Shown here: positions 32,160 through 39,796 of the stretch, in pieces
How positions within the stretch are numbered: the stretch's first letter is position 1
Layout: each line of letters begins with the position of its first letter
Assembly: GCA_052387235.1 (NCBI GenBank)
Contig: JBQTJJ010000096.1
Coordinates: 1-53,743, forward strand
Source of the DNA: JBQTJJ01 sp052387235
GTDB taxonomy: Bacteria > Actinomycetota > Acidimicrobiia > Acidimicrobiales > GCA-2861595
DNA length: 53,743 nucleotides
Reading direction: 5' to 3'
Position numbers and translations under genes: made by a program
The notes under the pieces: generated by a model
The model's input: only the letters and a program-made list of their open reading frames with translations
What the model was told of the DNA's origin: nothing
Databases searched by the model: none

Positions 32160-33956
32160 GTGCGAGACATCCTCAGAATCATCCGCTACACGTGGGACCT
32201 GAAGCGCTACTACCTGGCCATCGCGGTGTTCGTCGTGGCCGTGTCGCTCCTCAACCAGGCCAACCCGTTCCTGCTGCGGTACCTCGTCGACGCCGTCGTC
32301 GAGAAGGGCACGGGGAAGTCGGTCGCCACCAGCCGGCTGGTGGTGCTCCTCAGCCTCCTGCTCTCGGCCGGGGTGCTGATCTCGATCGTCACCAACGTCC
32401 AGGGCTACATCGGCGACCGGTTGGGGGCGAAGCTGCAGACCCTGCTCAGCCAGCGCTACTACGACCACCTCCTGGAGCTTCCGCTCGAGTTCTACGACAA
32501 CTCGGTCACCGGAGAGGTGACGGCCCGGCTGGAGCGCAGCATCGCCGGCATCTCCCAGCTGGTGCAGGCGATGGCGAACAACTTCATCAACTTCTTCCTC
32601 AGCAGCCTGTTCACGCTCGTGATCCTGGCCCGCTACTCGCCGCTGGTCGCCCTCCTGCTGGCCGCGCTGTTCCCCCTCTACATCTGGCTCACGACGCGGA
32701 CGAGCCGCAGCTGGCAGGAGAAGCAGGCCGGGATCAACAAGGAGTCCGACTTCGGCAACGGGCGGTTCGTCGAGGTGATCGGCAACATCAGGGTGGTCAA
32801 GTCGTTCGTCAACGAGCCCCGCGAGCGGGCCGTCTTCGCCCGGGCCCGGCGGTCGATCGAGGAGCAGACGAGGCTCCAGTCGCTGGAATGGCACCGCAAC
32901 GACGTGTGGCGGGGTTTCAGCCTCAACCTCATCTTCTTCGCCATCTACGCCATCATCATCTGGCAGGCGTTCAACGGGACGTTCGGGCCCATCGAGACGT
33001 CGATCGGCACCGTGGTGCTGATGCTGCAGCTGTCGCTGCAGGCCCAGTTCCCCTTGTTCGCGTCGTCGTTCATCGTCGACCAGATCCAGCGTGCCAACGC
33101 CGACAGCAAGGACTTCTTCGGCGTCATGGACCTCACACCCGCCATCCGGGACGCGCCGGGTGCGGCCGACCTGGAGGTGACGGCCGGCAAGGTGGAGTAC
33201 CGGGACGTGTCGTTCCGGTACCAGGGCGGCGAGCCCGTCCTCACGGGGGTCTCGTTCTCCGTCGAGCCGGGCACCAAGGTGGCATTGGTGGGCGAGAGCG
33301 GCGAGGGGAAGACCACCGTCGCCAACCTGCTGCTGCGCTTCTACGAGCCGACCGCCGGCCTGATCTCCATCGACGGCACCGACATCGCCGCCGTCACCCA
33401 GCGGTCCCTGCGTCGCAGCGTCGGCGTCGTCTTCCAGGAGCCCGCCCTCTTCTCCGGCTCGGTGTACGAGAACATCAGCTACGGGACCGAGGCGGCCACC
33501 CACGAGCAGGTCGTGGCGGCGGCCCGGGCCGCCAACGCCCACGGCTTCGTCGAGCGGCTCCCGAAGGGATACGACACCCAGGTCGGCGAGCGGGGGGTGA
33601 AGCTGTCGGGCGGCCAGAAGCAGCGCATCGCCATCGCCCGCGCCCTCGTCAAGGACCCGCCCATCCTCATCCTCGACGAGGCCACCAGCTCCCTGGACAG
33701 CAAGGCCGAGCGCGAGGTGCAGGGCGCGCTCGAGCACCTCATGCAGGGTCGGACGACGATGATCATCGCCCACCGCCTCTCGACCATCCAGAACGTGGAC
33801 GTGGTCGTCGGCATCCGCAACGGCGTGGTGGCCGAGATGGGGTCGCCGGCCGAGCTGGCCGAGGGGGACGGCATCTACGCCGAGCTGTTGCGGCTCCAGG
33901 CCCCGACGACGGCCAACAAGGCCAAGCTCAAGGCGTACGACATCGCCGGCATCTGA
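32160..33956 (+). CDS. ABC exporter, fused membrane and ATPase domains
   Basis: This 598-residue half-transporter should work as a dimer. Six transmembrane helices fill about residues 15-300. The ATPase half shows Walker A GESGEGKTT, the Q-loop FQEPALFSGSVYENI, signature LSGGQKQRIAIARAL, Walker B ILILDEATSSLDS and the H-loop AHRLSTIQNVD. It belongs to the MsbA/ABCB lipid-or-drug exporter group; the cargo is unknown. The GTG at 32160 follows GGGAAG and starts the usual helix-1 region. A GTG at 32097 would add 21 basic residues and is an alternative. It diverges from the phosphatase gene. Confidence 0.88.
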   Translation: MRDILRIIRYTWDLKRYYLAIAVFVVAVSLLNQANPFLLRYLVDAVVEKGTGKSVATSRLVVLLSLLLSAGVLISIVTNVQGYIGDRLGAKLQTLLSQRYYDHLLELPLEFYDNSVTGEVTARLERSIAGISQLVQAMANNFINFFLSSLFTLVILARYSPLVALLLAALFPLYIWLTTRTSRSWQEKQAGINKESDFGNGRFVEVIGNIRVVKSFVNEPRERAVFARARRSIEEQTRLQSLEWHRNDVWRGFSLNLIFFAIYAIIIWQAFNGTFGPIETSIGTVVLMLQLSLQAQFPLFASSFIVDQIQRANADSKDFFGVMDLTPAIRDAPGAADLEVTAGKVEYRDVSFRYQGGEPVLTGVSFSVEPGTKVALVGESGEGKTTVANLLLRFYEPTAGLISIDGTDIAAVTQRSLRRSVGVVFQEPALFSGSVYENISYGTEAATHEQVVAAARAANAHGFVERLPKGYDTQVGERGVKLSGGQKQRIAIARALVKDPPILILDEATSSLDSKAEREVQGALEHLMQGRTTMIIAHRLSTIQNVDVVVGIRNGVVAEMGSPAELAEGDGIYAELLRLQAPTTANKAKLKAYDIAGI

Positions 33957-34007
33957 TCGCGGGCCGCGACCAGCGCCGGCACACCTGGGCCGGGGCCGGC
34001 CCTTCGG

Positions 34008-34874
34008 TCAGCGCTCGGACGCGTAGCGGGCCTCGACCGCGTAATGGCGGTCCAGCTCCACCACCGGGCTGAACTCGTCGAACGACATCACCAGGTCGAG
34101 GTCGTCGCGCAGCGTCCCCCGCTCGTGGAGCACGGCATAGGCCCGGGCCATCTGCCGGGCCGCGGCCAGCAGGCCGGTCAGGGGCGAGACGATCAGGTCG
34201 AAGCCGAGGTCGTGCAGTTCGGCCGGGGTGCGCAGGGGCGTGCGGCCCCCCTCGATCATGTTGGCCACCCGCACGCACCCCGGAGTGGCGGCGGCGATGG
34301 CCTCCATCTCCTCGGCTGACTCCGGCGCCTCGACGAACACGGCGTCGACGCCGAGGTCGGCCGCCATGCGGGCCCGCTCGCACGCCTCCTCCAGGTCCAC
34401 GGCGGCCCGCGCGTCGGTGCGGGCCGTGACGAAGAGCTGGTCCCGCGTGTCCACCGCCGCCCTGAGCTTGGCCAGCCACTCCTCCCGGGCCACCACCCGC
34501 TTGCCTGCCATGTGGCCGCACTTCTTGGGCCACACCTGGTCCTCCAGGAAGATGCCGGCGCCGCCCGCCTCCTCGTAGAGCTGCACCGTCCGGATGGTGT
34601 TCAGCGGGTTCCCGTAGCCGGTGTCGCCGTCCACCACCACCTGGGCCCCGGGCACGGTGCGGCAGACCCGCCGGGCCACCTCGGCCATCTCGCTCTGGGT
34701 CAGGTAGCCGAAGTCCGGCAGGCCCAGGAGGGTGGCCGACGTGCAGTAGCCGGACAGGAACAGGGCGTCGAAGCCGGCTGCCACCGCCAGCCTGGCGGAC
34801 AGGGCGTCGAAGCAGCCGGCAAGGACGACGGTCTCCCCGCCGGCCAGCCGGTCCCGGAGGGCTCGGCCGTTCAT
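34008..34874 (-). CDS. Isocitrate lyase/PEP mutase superfamily enzyme
   Basis: This 288-residue TIM-barrel enzyme cleaves or forms C-C or P-C bonds next to a carboxylate. The metal-binding motif VVVDGDTGYGN (82-89 core) and the catalytic loop KKCGHMAGKRVV (C119) match lyases such as 2-methylisocitrate lyase and related oxaloacetate hydrolases. PEP mutases lack this cysteine-containing loop, so a lyase is more likely. No methylcitrate-cycle genes are nearby, so the substrate is open. The ATG at 34874 begins MNGRALRDRLAGGETVVLAG. Confidence 0.82.
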   Translation of the reverse strand: MNGRALRDRLAGGETVVLAGCFDALSARLAVAAGFDALFLSGYCTSATLLGLPDFGYLTQSEMAEVARRVCRTVPGAQVVVDGDTGYGNPLNTIRTVQLYEEAGGAGIFLEDQVWPKKCGHMAGKRVVAREEWLAKLRAAVDTRDQLFVTARTDARAAVDLEEACERARMAADLGVDAVFVEAPESAEEMEAIAAATPGCVRVANMIEGGRTPLRTPAELHDLGFDLIVSPLTGLLAAARQMARAYAVLHERGTLRDDLDLVMSFDEFSPVVELDRHYAVEARYASER

Positions 34875-34912
34875 GCCGGGAGACTACGACCGCCGGGCAC
34901 GGCGACACGCTC

Positions 34913-35407
34913 CTACGAGGGGGGAAGGCTCACCCGCTGCGACGGCGCCGGCACGGGGACGGTGTCGCCCGGGCCCAGGAAGTACGGGACGATCACGGTG
35001 CTGACGTTCCGGAAGGGCTGGAGGGCCCGGGCGATGCGCCTGGCGCTCCTGCGATGCAGGGGGAGGTGCCACCAGCGGTAGTCCATCTCGGGCAGCACCA
35101 CGATGAGGTCGCCCCGCTCCTCCGCCTCCTCGCCGATCATGCGCCGCACGGCCGACAGGAAGCTGCCGCTGGCCGCGTCACGGATGTGCAGCGGCAGCCA
35201 GGTGAGGCCCAGCCCGATCCACTCGTCGGCCAGCCTGCGCGTCTCCGCCGGGTCGACGGCCAGGTGCAGGGCCCGGAGCTCGGTCTGGGGGAGGTGGGCC
35301 AGGAAGCGCAGCGCCGGGAGGACCCGGCGGTCGAGCCTCGCCACCAGCAGCACGGCCGTGGGCCGGCGCGCCGTGCCTCGCTCGGACGCGGTCCCGAGGC
35401 CGCTCAC
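34913..35407 (-). CDS. Stand-alone cytoplasmic-domain protein paralogous to the KimA C-terminus
   Basis: The 164-residue soluble alpha/beta protein reads TAVLLVARLDRRVLPALRFL, RALHLAVDP, GDLIVVLPEMDYRWWHLPLH, ALQPFRNVSTVIVPYFL. The same order of elements occurs in the C-terminal cytoplasmic domain of the transporter encoded immediately upstream (HTVVVLVGRVHRGTIKALEY, TVTIVIPEFVTGR, VVTSVPYHLED). The GTG start overlaps the transporter stop as GTGA (35404-35407), so the two proteins are translationally coupled. I infer an accessory or regulatory subunit of the transporter; no motif for catalysis is visible. Confidence 0.7.
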   Translation of the reverse strand: MSGLGTASERGTARRPTAVLLVARLDRRVLPALRFLAHLPQTELRALHLAVDPAETRRLADEWIGLGLTWLPLHIRDAASGSFLSAVRRMIGEEAEERGDLIVVLPEMDYRWWHLPLHRRSARRIARALQPFRNVSTVIVPYFLGPGDTVPVPAPSQRVSLPPS

Positions 35408-37272
35408 CTCTCCGGCCCCGGATCCTCGAGGTGGTAGGGCACCGACGTGACGACGGTGTCCTTCCGGAACAGCAGCGCCAGCTTGAGGGCGGCCGCGCTC
35501 TGGTTGTGGAGCAGCTGGGTGGGCGAGAGGAGCCGGCCCGTGACGAACTCGGGGATGACGATGGTGACGGTGTCGTCGTTCCACCGCTCGTCCAGCTCGT
35601 CGAGATAGCGCTCGACGGCCGGCGTGAGCTCCCGGTAGGGCGACGGGACGACCTCGAGGGGGATGTCGAAGCGGAAGTCCTTCCACTGCCGCTCGATCTC
35701 CTCCATCTCGCCGTCCCCGTCGAGGACGTGCACGGCGGCCAGGTGGTTCGGCCGGAGGGAGCGGGCGTACTCCAGGGCCTTGATGGTGCCGCGGTGGACG
35801 CGGCCCACGAGCACGACCACGGTGTGGTTGACCACGCGCGGGCGAACCTCGTCCGGCGACACGGCCAGGATGCCCCGCACCCGCGTGTAGTGCCGCTTGA
35901 TGCTGACGAAGAGCACGATGATCGCCGGCACCACCACGATGGGGAGCCAGGCCCCGACCGCGAACTTGGTGACGGCGACGATCAGCAGCACCACCAGGGT
36001 GGCCGTCGCGCCCACGGCGTTGATGACGACGCCGCGCTGCCACCCCCGCTCCCGGAGGCGCAGGTGGTGGCGCACCATGCCCGACTGGCTGAGGGTGAAC
36101 GAGGTGAACACGCCGACGGCGTACAGGGGGATGAGGAGGGTGGTGAGCCCGCCGAAGGCCACGAGGAGGGCGCCGGCGGCGACGGCGAGGAAGACGATGC
36201 CGTTGGAGAACACCAGGCGGTCGCCCCGGTTGGCGAACTGCCGGGGCAGGTACCCGTCCCGGGCCACGATGCTGGCCAGCCGGGGAAAGTCCACGTAGGC
36301 GGTGTTGGCGGCGAGGATCAGGATGCCGGCGGTGGCGAACTGCAGCAGGGTGTGCAGAGGTCCGACACCGAACACGGCCCGCCCCAGCTGCGAGATCACC
36401 GTCTCCTCGTGGGTCGGGTACGGCGCCAGGTGGTACGCCAGGATGGAGACCCCGAGGAACAGGGTCCCCAGGATGAAGCCCATGGCCGTGAGGGTGGTGG
36501 CCGCGTTCTTGGACTCGGGCCGGCGGAAGGCGGGCACGCCGTTGGAGATGGCCTCGACGCCGGAGAGGGCCACAGCTCCGGACGAGAAGCCACGGAGCAC
36601 CAGGAAGAGCGAGAGGGAGCCTCCGATCTCGCGCACCTCCTCGGCCCGCTCGGCGTCGAAGGGCACCGGCGCGATGCTCTCACCGAAGAACTCCCGCGCC
36701 AGCCCGTACGCCACCATCAGCGTCAGGGTCACGATGTAGATGTAGGTGGGGGCGGCGAACATCTTCCCCGACTCCTTGAGGCCTCGGAGGTTGCCGGCCG
36801 TGAGCAGGACGACGAAGAAGAGACAGAGCAGGACCCGCTTGTCCTCGAGGCCGCGGAAGGCGTCCAGTGAGATGATGGCGGCGACGCCGGCCGACACCGA
36901 CACCGCCACCGTCAGGATGTAGTCCACGAGGAGCGAGGCGCCCGCCACCAGGGACGGGTACTCGCCCAGGTTCTCCCGGCTCACGATGTAGGCGCCACCG
37001 CCGCTCGGGTAGGCGAAGATGGTCTGGCGGTAGGAGGCGACGACGATGGCCAGCAGGACGGCCACCGCGATGGCCATCGGGACCAGCTTGTCGAGTCCGA
37101 GGGCGAGGCTCGAGGCACCCACCGCCGTGACGAACAGGATCTCCTCGGTGGCGTACGCCGTCGACGAGATCGGGTCGGAGGAGAAGGTGGCCAGCGCGAT
37201 CGTCTTCGGGAGCCGCTGGTGGTCGGCCTCGGCCGACGACAGCGGCCGGCCCACCAGCAGGCGCTTCGCCAT
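35404..37272 (-). CDS. kimA: KimA-type APC-family potassium importer
   Basis: This 622-residue protein has about 12 transmembrane helices and a cytoplasmic domain of about 150 residues. Its segments match B. subtilis KimA (YdaO): SSDPISSTAYATEEIL, SYRQTIFAYPSGGGAYIVS, GASLLVDYILTVAVSVSAG, SGVEAISNGVPAFRRP, IPLYAVGVFTSFTLSQSGM. KimA is a high-affinity proton-coupled potassium importer inhibited by c-di-AMP. The ATG at 37272 gives MAKRLLVGRPLSSAE, the family N-terminus; the in-frame ATG at 37338 would run into the promoter repeats. It diverges from the KdpDE-like genes, which suggests potassium-responsive control. Confidence 0.82.
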   Translation of the reverse strand: MAKRLLVGRPLSSAEADHQRLPKTIALATFSSDPISSTAYATEEILFVTAVGASSLALGLDKLVPMAIAVAVLLAIVVASYRQTIFAYPSGGGAYIVSRENLGEYPSLVAGASLLVDYILTVAVSVSAGVAAIISLDAFRGLEDKRVLLCLFFVVLLTAGNLRGLKESGKMFAAPTYIYIVTLTLMVAYGLAREFFGESIAPVPFDAERAEEVREIGGSLSLFLVLRGFSSGAVALSGVEAISNGVPAFRRPESKNAATTLTAMGFILGTLFLGVSILAYHLAPYPTHEETVISQLGRAVFGVGPLHTLLQFATAGILILAANTAYVDFPRLASIVARDGYLPRQFANRGDRLVFSNGIVFLAVAAGALLVAFGGLTTLLIPLYAVGVFTSFTLSQSGMVRHHLRLRERGWQRGVVINAVGATATLVVLLIVAVTKFAVGAWLPIVVVPAIIVLFVSIKRHYTRVRGILAVSPDEVRPRVVNHTVVVLVGRVHRGTIKALEYARSLRPNHLAAVHVLDGDGEMEEIERQWKDFRFDIPLEVVPSPYRELTPAVERYLDELDERWNDDTVTIVIPEFVTGRLLSPTQLLHNQSAAALKLALLFRKDTVVTSVPYHLEDPGPER

Positions 37273-37303
37273 GTTCAGCACACGACCATTCCAGCCTGTC
37301 CGC

Positions 37304-37359
37304 GCATCAAGAAGGCGTAAGAATCGGTCGCGACGCATCAGGAAGGCGTAAAGATCGGT
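37304..37359. promoter_or_regulatory. Two 25-bp direct repeats in the kimA/kdpD promoter region
   Basis: GCATCAAGAAGGCGTAA (37304-) and GCATCAGGAAGGCGTAA (37335-) begin two 25-bp copies that match at 22 positions (37304-37328 and 37335-37359). Their spacing of 31 bp is close to three helical turns, so bound proteins would sit on the same face. They fill the spacer between the divergent starts at 37272 and 37362. OmpR-family regulators bind direct repeats, so the KdpE-like protein encoded next door is the best candidate. Confidence 0.65.
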
Positions 37360-37361
37360 TC

Positions 37362-38498
37362 GTGGCCCGTGCTCGCCTGACGTCCGAGCCCCGACCGGTG
37401 CTCGGCATCACGCTCGGCATCGTCCTCGTGGTCGTGGTGAGCGCGGCGCTCGTGCCGGTGCGGTCGGACGTCACCAGGGCGTCGCCGGCCGTGGCGCTCG
37501 TCATCCCGATCGTGCTGGCCGGCCTCGTCGGCGGCCGCGCCGGCGCCCTGGTCGTCGTCCCCGTCGCCGCCGCGGTGTTCAACGTGGTGTTCATCGAGCC
37601 GCACTGGACGTTCAAGGTCGACGCGCTCGAGGACGGCGTGGCGCTGGCGGTGTTCACCCTGGTGGCCCTCGTCGTCGGGACGCTGGTGGTGCAGGAGGGC
37701 GAGCGGCGCCAGTCGGCCGAGGAGCGGGCCGCCGAGCTCGAGAGCCTGAACGTCGAGCTCCAGGCCGTCCAGCGCGAGCGGGAGCTCCTGGAGGAGGAGG
37801 CCACCCGCGCCGCCGTGCTGGAGCGGGTCGACGTGCAGCGCGCCGCCCTGCTCCGGTCGGTCTCCCACGACCTGCGCACGCCGCTGGCCACGATCCGCGC
37901 CGTCGTCTCCGACCTGCTGGGCGGGCCCGCCTACGACGACGCCACCCGGACCGAGTTGCTCGGCCTGGTCGCGGACGAAGTCGAGCGCCTCGATCGCCTG
38001 GTCGCCAACCTGCTGAACCTGAGCCGCATCGAGGCCGGCGCCCTGCGCCCGGACCGCCAGGCCGTGGCCCTCGACGAGCTGGTGGGCGACACGGCCCGGC
38101 GCCTCGACCGGCTGTTCACCCGGAGCCGGCTGCAGATCGACCTGCCGGCCGGGCTGGCCCTCGTCGACGGCGACTACACCCAGCTCGAGCAGGTGGTGAC
38201 CAACCTGCTCGAGAACGCGGCCCGGCATGCCCCTCGGGGCTCGACCGTTCGTGTCGGGGGACGCGAGGCCGATGGCGTCGTCGAGGTGTGGGTGGACGAC
38301 GAGGGTGCCGGCATCCCGCCCTTCGAGCGCCAGCGCATCTTCGAGCCGTTCCGCCGGGGCGAGGGCAGCGCCTCGAGCGGCGTGGGGCTGGCCATCTGCA
38401 AGGGGATCGTGGAGGCGCACGGCGGCCGGATCGAGGCCACCGCCGCGCCCAGCGGGGGCGCCCGCTTCCGCTTCAGCGTGCCGAGACGACATGACTGA
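37362..38498 (+). CDS. Short KdpD-like sensor histidine kinase
   Basis: The 378-residue kinase lacks the N-terminal KdpD sensor and universal-stress domains of E. coli KdpD. It starts directly with the DUF4118 membrane part (VLGITLGIVLVVVV, GRAGALVVVPVAAAVFNVVFIEPHWTF, four helices within 1-112). A coiled coil (115-150) and the H-box SVSHDLRTPLATI (H169) follow, then N- and G-boxes (QVVTNLLENAARHAPRG, WVDDEGAGIPP, SSGVGLAICKGIVEAHGG). The FNVVFIEPHWTFKVD segment is diagnostic of the KdpD membrane domain. The GTG at 37362 starts 2 nt after the second promoter repeat. Confidence 0.85.
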   Translation: MARARLTSEPRPVLGITLGIVLVVVVSAALVPVRSDVTRASPAVALVIPIVLAGLVGGRAGALVVVPVAAAVFNVVFIEPHWTFKVDALEDGVALAVFTLVALVVGTLVVQEGERRQSAEERAAELESLNVELQAVQRERELLEEEATRAAVLERVDVQRAALLRSVSHDLRTPLATIRAVVSDLLGGPAYDDATRTELLGLVADEVERLDRLVANLLNLSRIEAGALRPDRQAVALDELVGDTARRLDRLFTRSRLQIDLPAGLALVDGDYTQLEQVVTNLLENAARHAPRGSTVRVGGREADGVVEVWVDDEGAGIPPFERQRIFEPFRRGEGSASSGVGLAICKGIVEAHGGRIEATAAPSGGARFRFSVPRRHD

Positions 38499-39243
38499 CG
38501 GCCACGATCTGATCCTCGTGGTGGACGACGAGCCCGGCATCGTCCGGGCCCTGAGCGCCGCCCTCCGGGCGCGGGGCCACGTCGTGTCGGTGGCCACCAC
38601 CGGCGCCGAGGCGCTCACCGAGACGGCGACCCGGCCGCCGGCCGTCATCGTCCTCGACCTCGGTCTCCCCGACATCGACGGGATCGAGGTGTGCCGCCAG
38701 ATCAGGACCTGGAGCGAGACGCCGATCATCGTGCTCACGGCCGAGGGGGCCGAAGGCCCGAAGGTGCAGGCTCTGGACGCCGGCGCCGACGACTACGTGA
38801 CCAAGCCGTTCTCGACCCCGGAGCTGCTGGCCCGGGTCCGGGTGGCCCTGCGTCATCGCCGCCCGGTACCGCAGGGCGAGGCCCAGCCCGTGCTCCAGGT
38901 GGGCGAGATCGCCATCGACGTCGCCGAGCACCGGGTCGCGATCCGGGGCAGGACGGTGGACCTCACGCCGAAGGAGTTCGCGTTCCTGGTGGCGCTGGCC
39001 CGCCGCCCCGGCCGTGTGCTCACGCACCGGATGCTGCTCACCGAGGTGTGGGGCCCGGAGTACGGGCGCGAGACCCAGTACCTGCGCGTCTACGCCAGCA
39101 CCCTGCGCAAGAAGCTCGAGGACGACCCCGGCCACCCGCACCTCGTCACCGAGCCGGGGGTCGGGTACCGCCTCGTCGACCCCGGCGAGGCAGGGGAGGG
39201 GTCGGCCGACGAAGGCGGGCGCGGGAGCGGCGGGGCGTCGTGA
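38491..39243 (+). CDS. kdpE: KdpE-like OmpR/PhoB-family response regulator
   Basis: The 250-residue regulator has a receiver domain (LILVVDDEPGIVRAL, phospho-acceptor D56 in VIVLDLGLP, ADDYVTKPF lysine) and a winged-helix output domain (LTPKEFAFLVALARRPGRVL, YLRVYASTLRKKLEDDP, VTEPGVGYRLVDP). The YLRVYASTLRKKLE recognition helix closely resembles KdpE. Its ATG overlaps the kinase stop by 8 nt. The last 20 residues are a Gly/Ala-rich tail. It probably controls kimA and its own operon through the repeats at 37304-37359. Confidence 0.9.
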   Translation: MTDGHDLILVVDDEPGIVRALSAALRARGHVVSVATTGAEALTETATRPPAVIVLDLGLPDIDGIEVCRQIRTWSETPIIVLTAEGAEGPKVQALDAGADDYVTKPFSTPELLARVRVALRHRRPVPQGEAQPVLQVGEIAIDVAEHRVAIRGRTVDLTPKEFAFLVALARRPGRVLTHRMLLTEVWGPEYGRETQYLRVYASTLRKKLEDDPGHPHLVTEPGVGYRLVDPGEAGEGSADEGGRGSGGAS

Positions 39244-39245
39244 GC

Positions 39246-39274
39246 GCGGCGGCCGGGTTCCTCCGGGCCGCCGC
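39246..39274 (+). terminator. Hairpin after kdpE
   Basis: GCGGCGGCC (39246-39254) pairs with GGCCGCCGC (39266-39274) around an 11-nt loop, directly after the kdpE stop at 39243. There is no U-tract. The following 39275-39428 stretch holds no recognisable gene and presumably contains the promoter of the riboswitch transcript. Confidence 0.5.
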
Positions 39275-39428
39275 CGTGGATCTCGGCCTCTGCCCACGGG
39301 TCTCACGCGCTCGGAGCAACGTCCTGCCCGTTCGGCGGGACCGTCGGATTCGGGACTGACGGCCCTACCACCGAAATGTGGCCGGAAGCGGTCAAGTTCC
39401 GGCGCGGCGGTGCCGATCAGACGGGGTC

Positions 39429-39503
39429 AGCGAAAACGGCAAACCCGTCGCAAGGCGGGGACGCAAAGCCACGGGACCCACGCGGTCAGCCGGGCTACCG
39501 AAC
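39429..39503 (+). ncRNA. Cyclic-di-GMP-I (GEMM) riboswitch aptamer, second copy
   Basis: The conserved blocks AACGGCAAACC, a P2 hairpin CCCGTC-GCAA-GGCGGG with a GNRA loop, GGGACGCAAAGCCACGGG, a short P3 arm and CAGCCGGGCTACCGAA follow the class I consensus more closely than the copy at 7486. It ends 14 nt before the ATG of a 56-codon gene, so it almost certainly controls that gene's translation. Confidence 0.92.
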
Positions 39504-39524
39504 GAGGAGCAACCACGATGGTTG
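39504..39524 (+). promoter_or_regulatory. Ribosome-binding site and start-codon hairpin of the riboswitch target
   Basis: GAGGAG (39504-39509) lies 8 nt before the ATG at 39518. CAACCA (39510-39515) is the perfect complement of TGGTTG (39519-39524), giving a 6-bp stem with the loop CGA that buries the U and G of the AUG. This is a plausible translation switch directly abutting the aptamer. Confidence 0.6.
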
Positions 39525-39688
39525 ACGCGCCGAGCGCGCCCTTCGGCGGCGTGCGCCGCCTGGCGACGCGCCTGTTCAACTCCGAGCACCACACCGATGA
39601 GTCGGCGTTCGCATGGCTGTGTGACGACCCGGTCTTCGCTGTGGCGGCGGCCGGCCTGTCGCCGCGGGTGCGTCCCGGTCGGCCCTGA
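39518..39688 (+). CDS. 56-residue orphan protein under c-di-GMP riboswitch control
   Basis: I recognise no family. The product starts MVDAPSAPFGGVRRLATRLF, continues NSEHHTDESAFAWLCDDPVF and ends with AVAAAGLSPRVRPGRP. It has no signal peptide or membrane helix, one cysteine, a basic first third and an acidic middle. The gene call rests on the riboswitch, the good ribosome-binding site GAGGAG 8 nt upstream and the terminator-like hairpin right after the stop. It is not part of a longer coding region: the next gene is convergent. It could be a small regulatory or adaptor protein responding to c-di-GMP. Confidence 0.65.
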   Translation: MVDAPSAPFGGVRRLATRLFNSEHHTDESAFAWLCDDPVFAVAAAGLSPRVRPGRP

Positions 39689-39692
39689 CGGG

Positions 39693-39737
39693 TACCTGCC
39701 GGGTCGCCGGGTCGCCGGCCGACCGCGCCGGCAGGTA
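39693..39737. terminator. Hairpin between the small gene and a convergent gene
   Basis: TACCTGCCGG (39693-39702) pairs with CCGGCAGGTA (39728-39737), with an inner GGTCG/CGACC stem. It starts 5 nt after the stop of the 56-codon gene and lies 60 nt from the stop of the convergent coiled-coil protein gene. Confidence 0.6.
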
Positions 39738-39796
39738 GCGGGACCGGTCGCCAGGGCCACCAGCTCCGCTACCACGAGGGGCCGCCCCCGGGTGCG

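Noticed and set aside
37273..37361. c-di-AMP (ydaO) riboswitch upstream of kimA
   Set aside because: The spacer is under 90 bp and fully accounted for by the two direct repeats; the conserved ydaO core is not seen.
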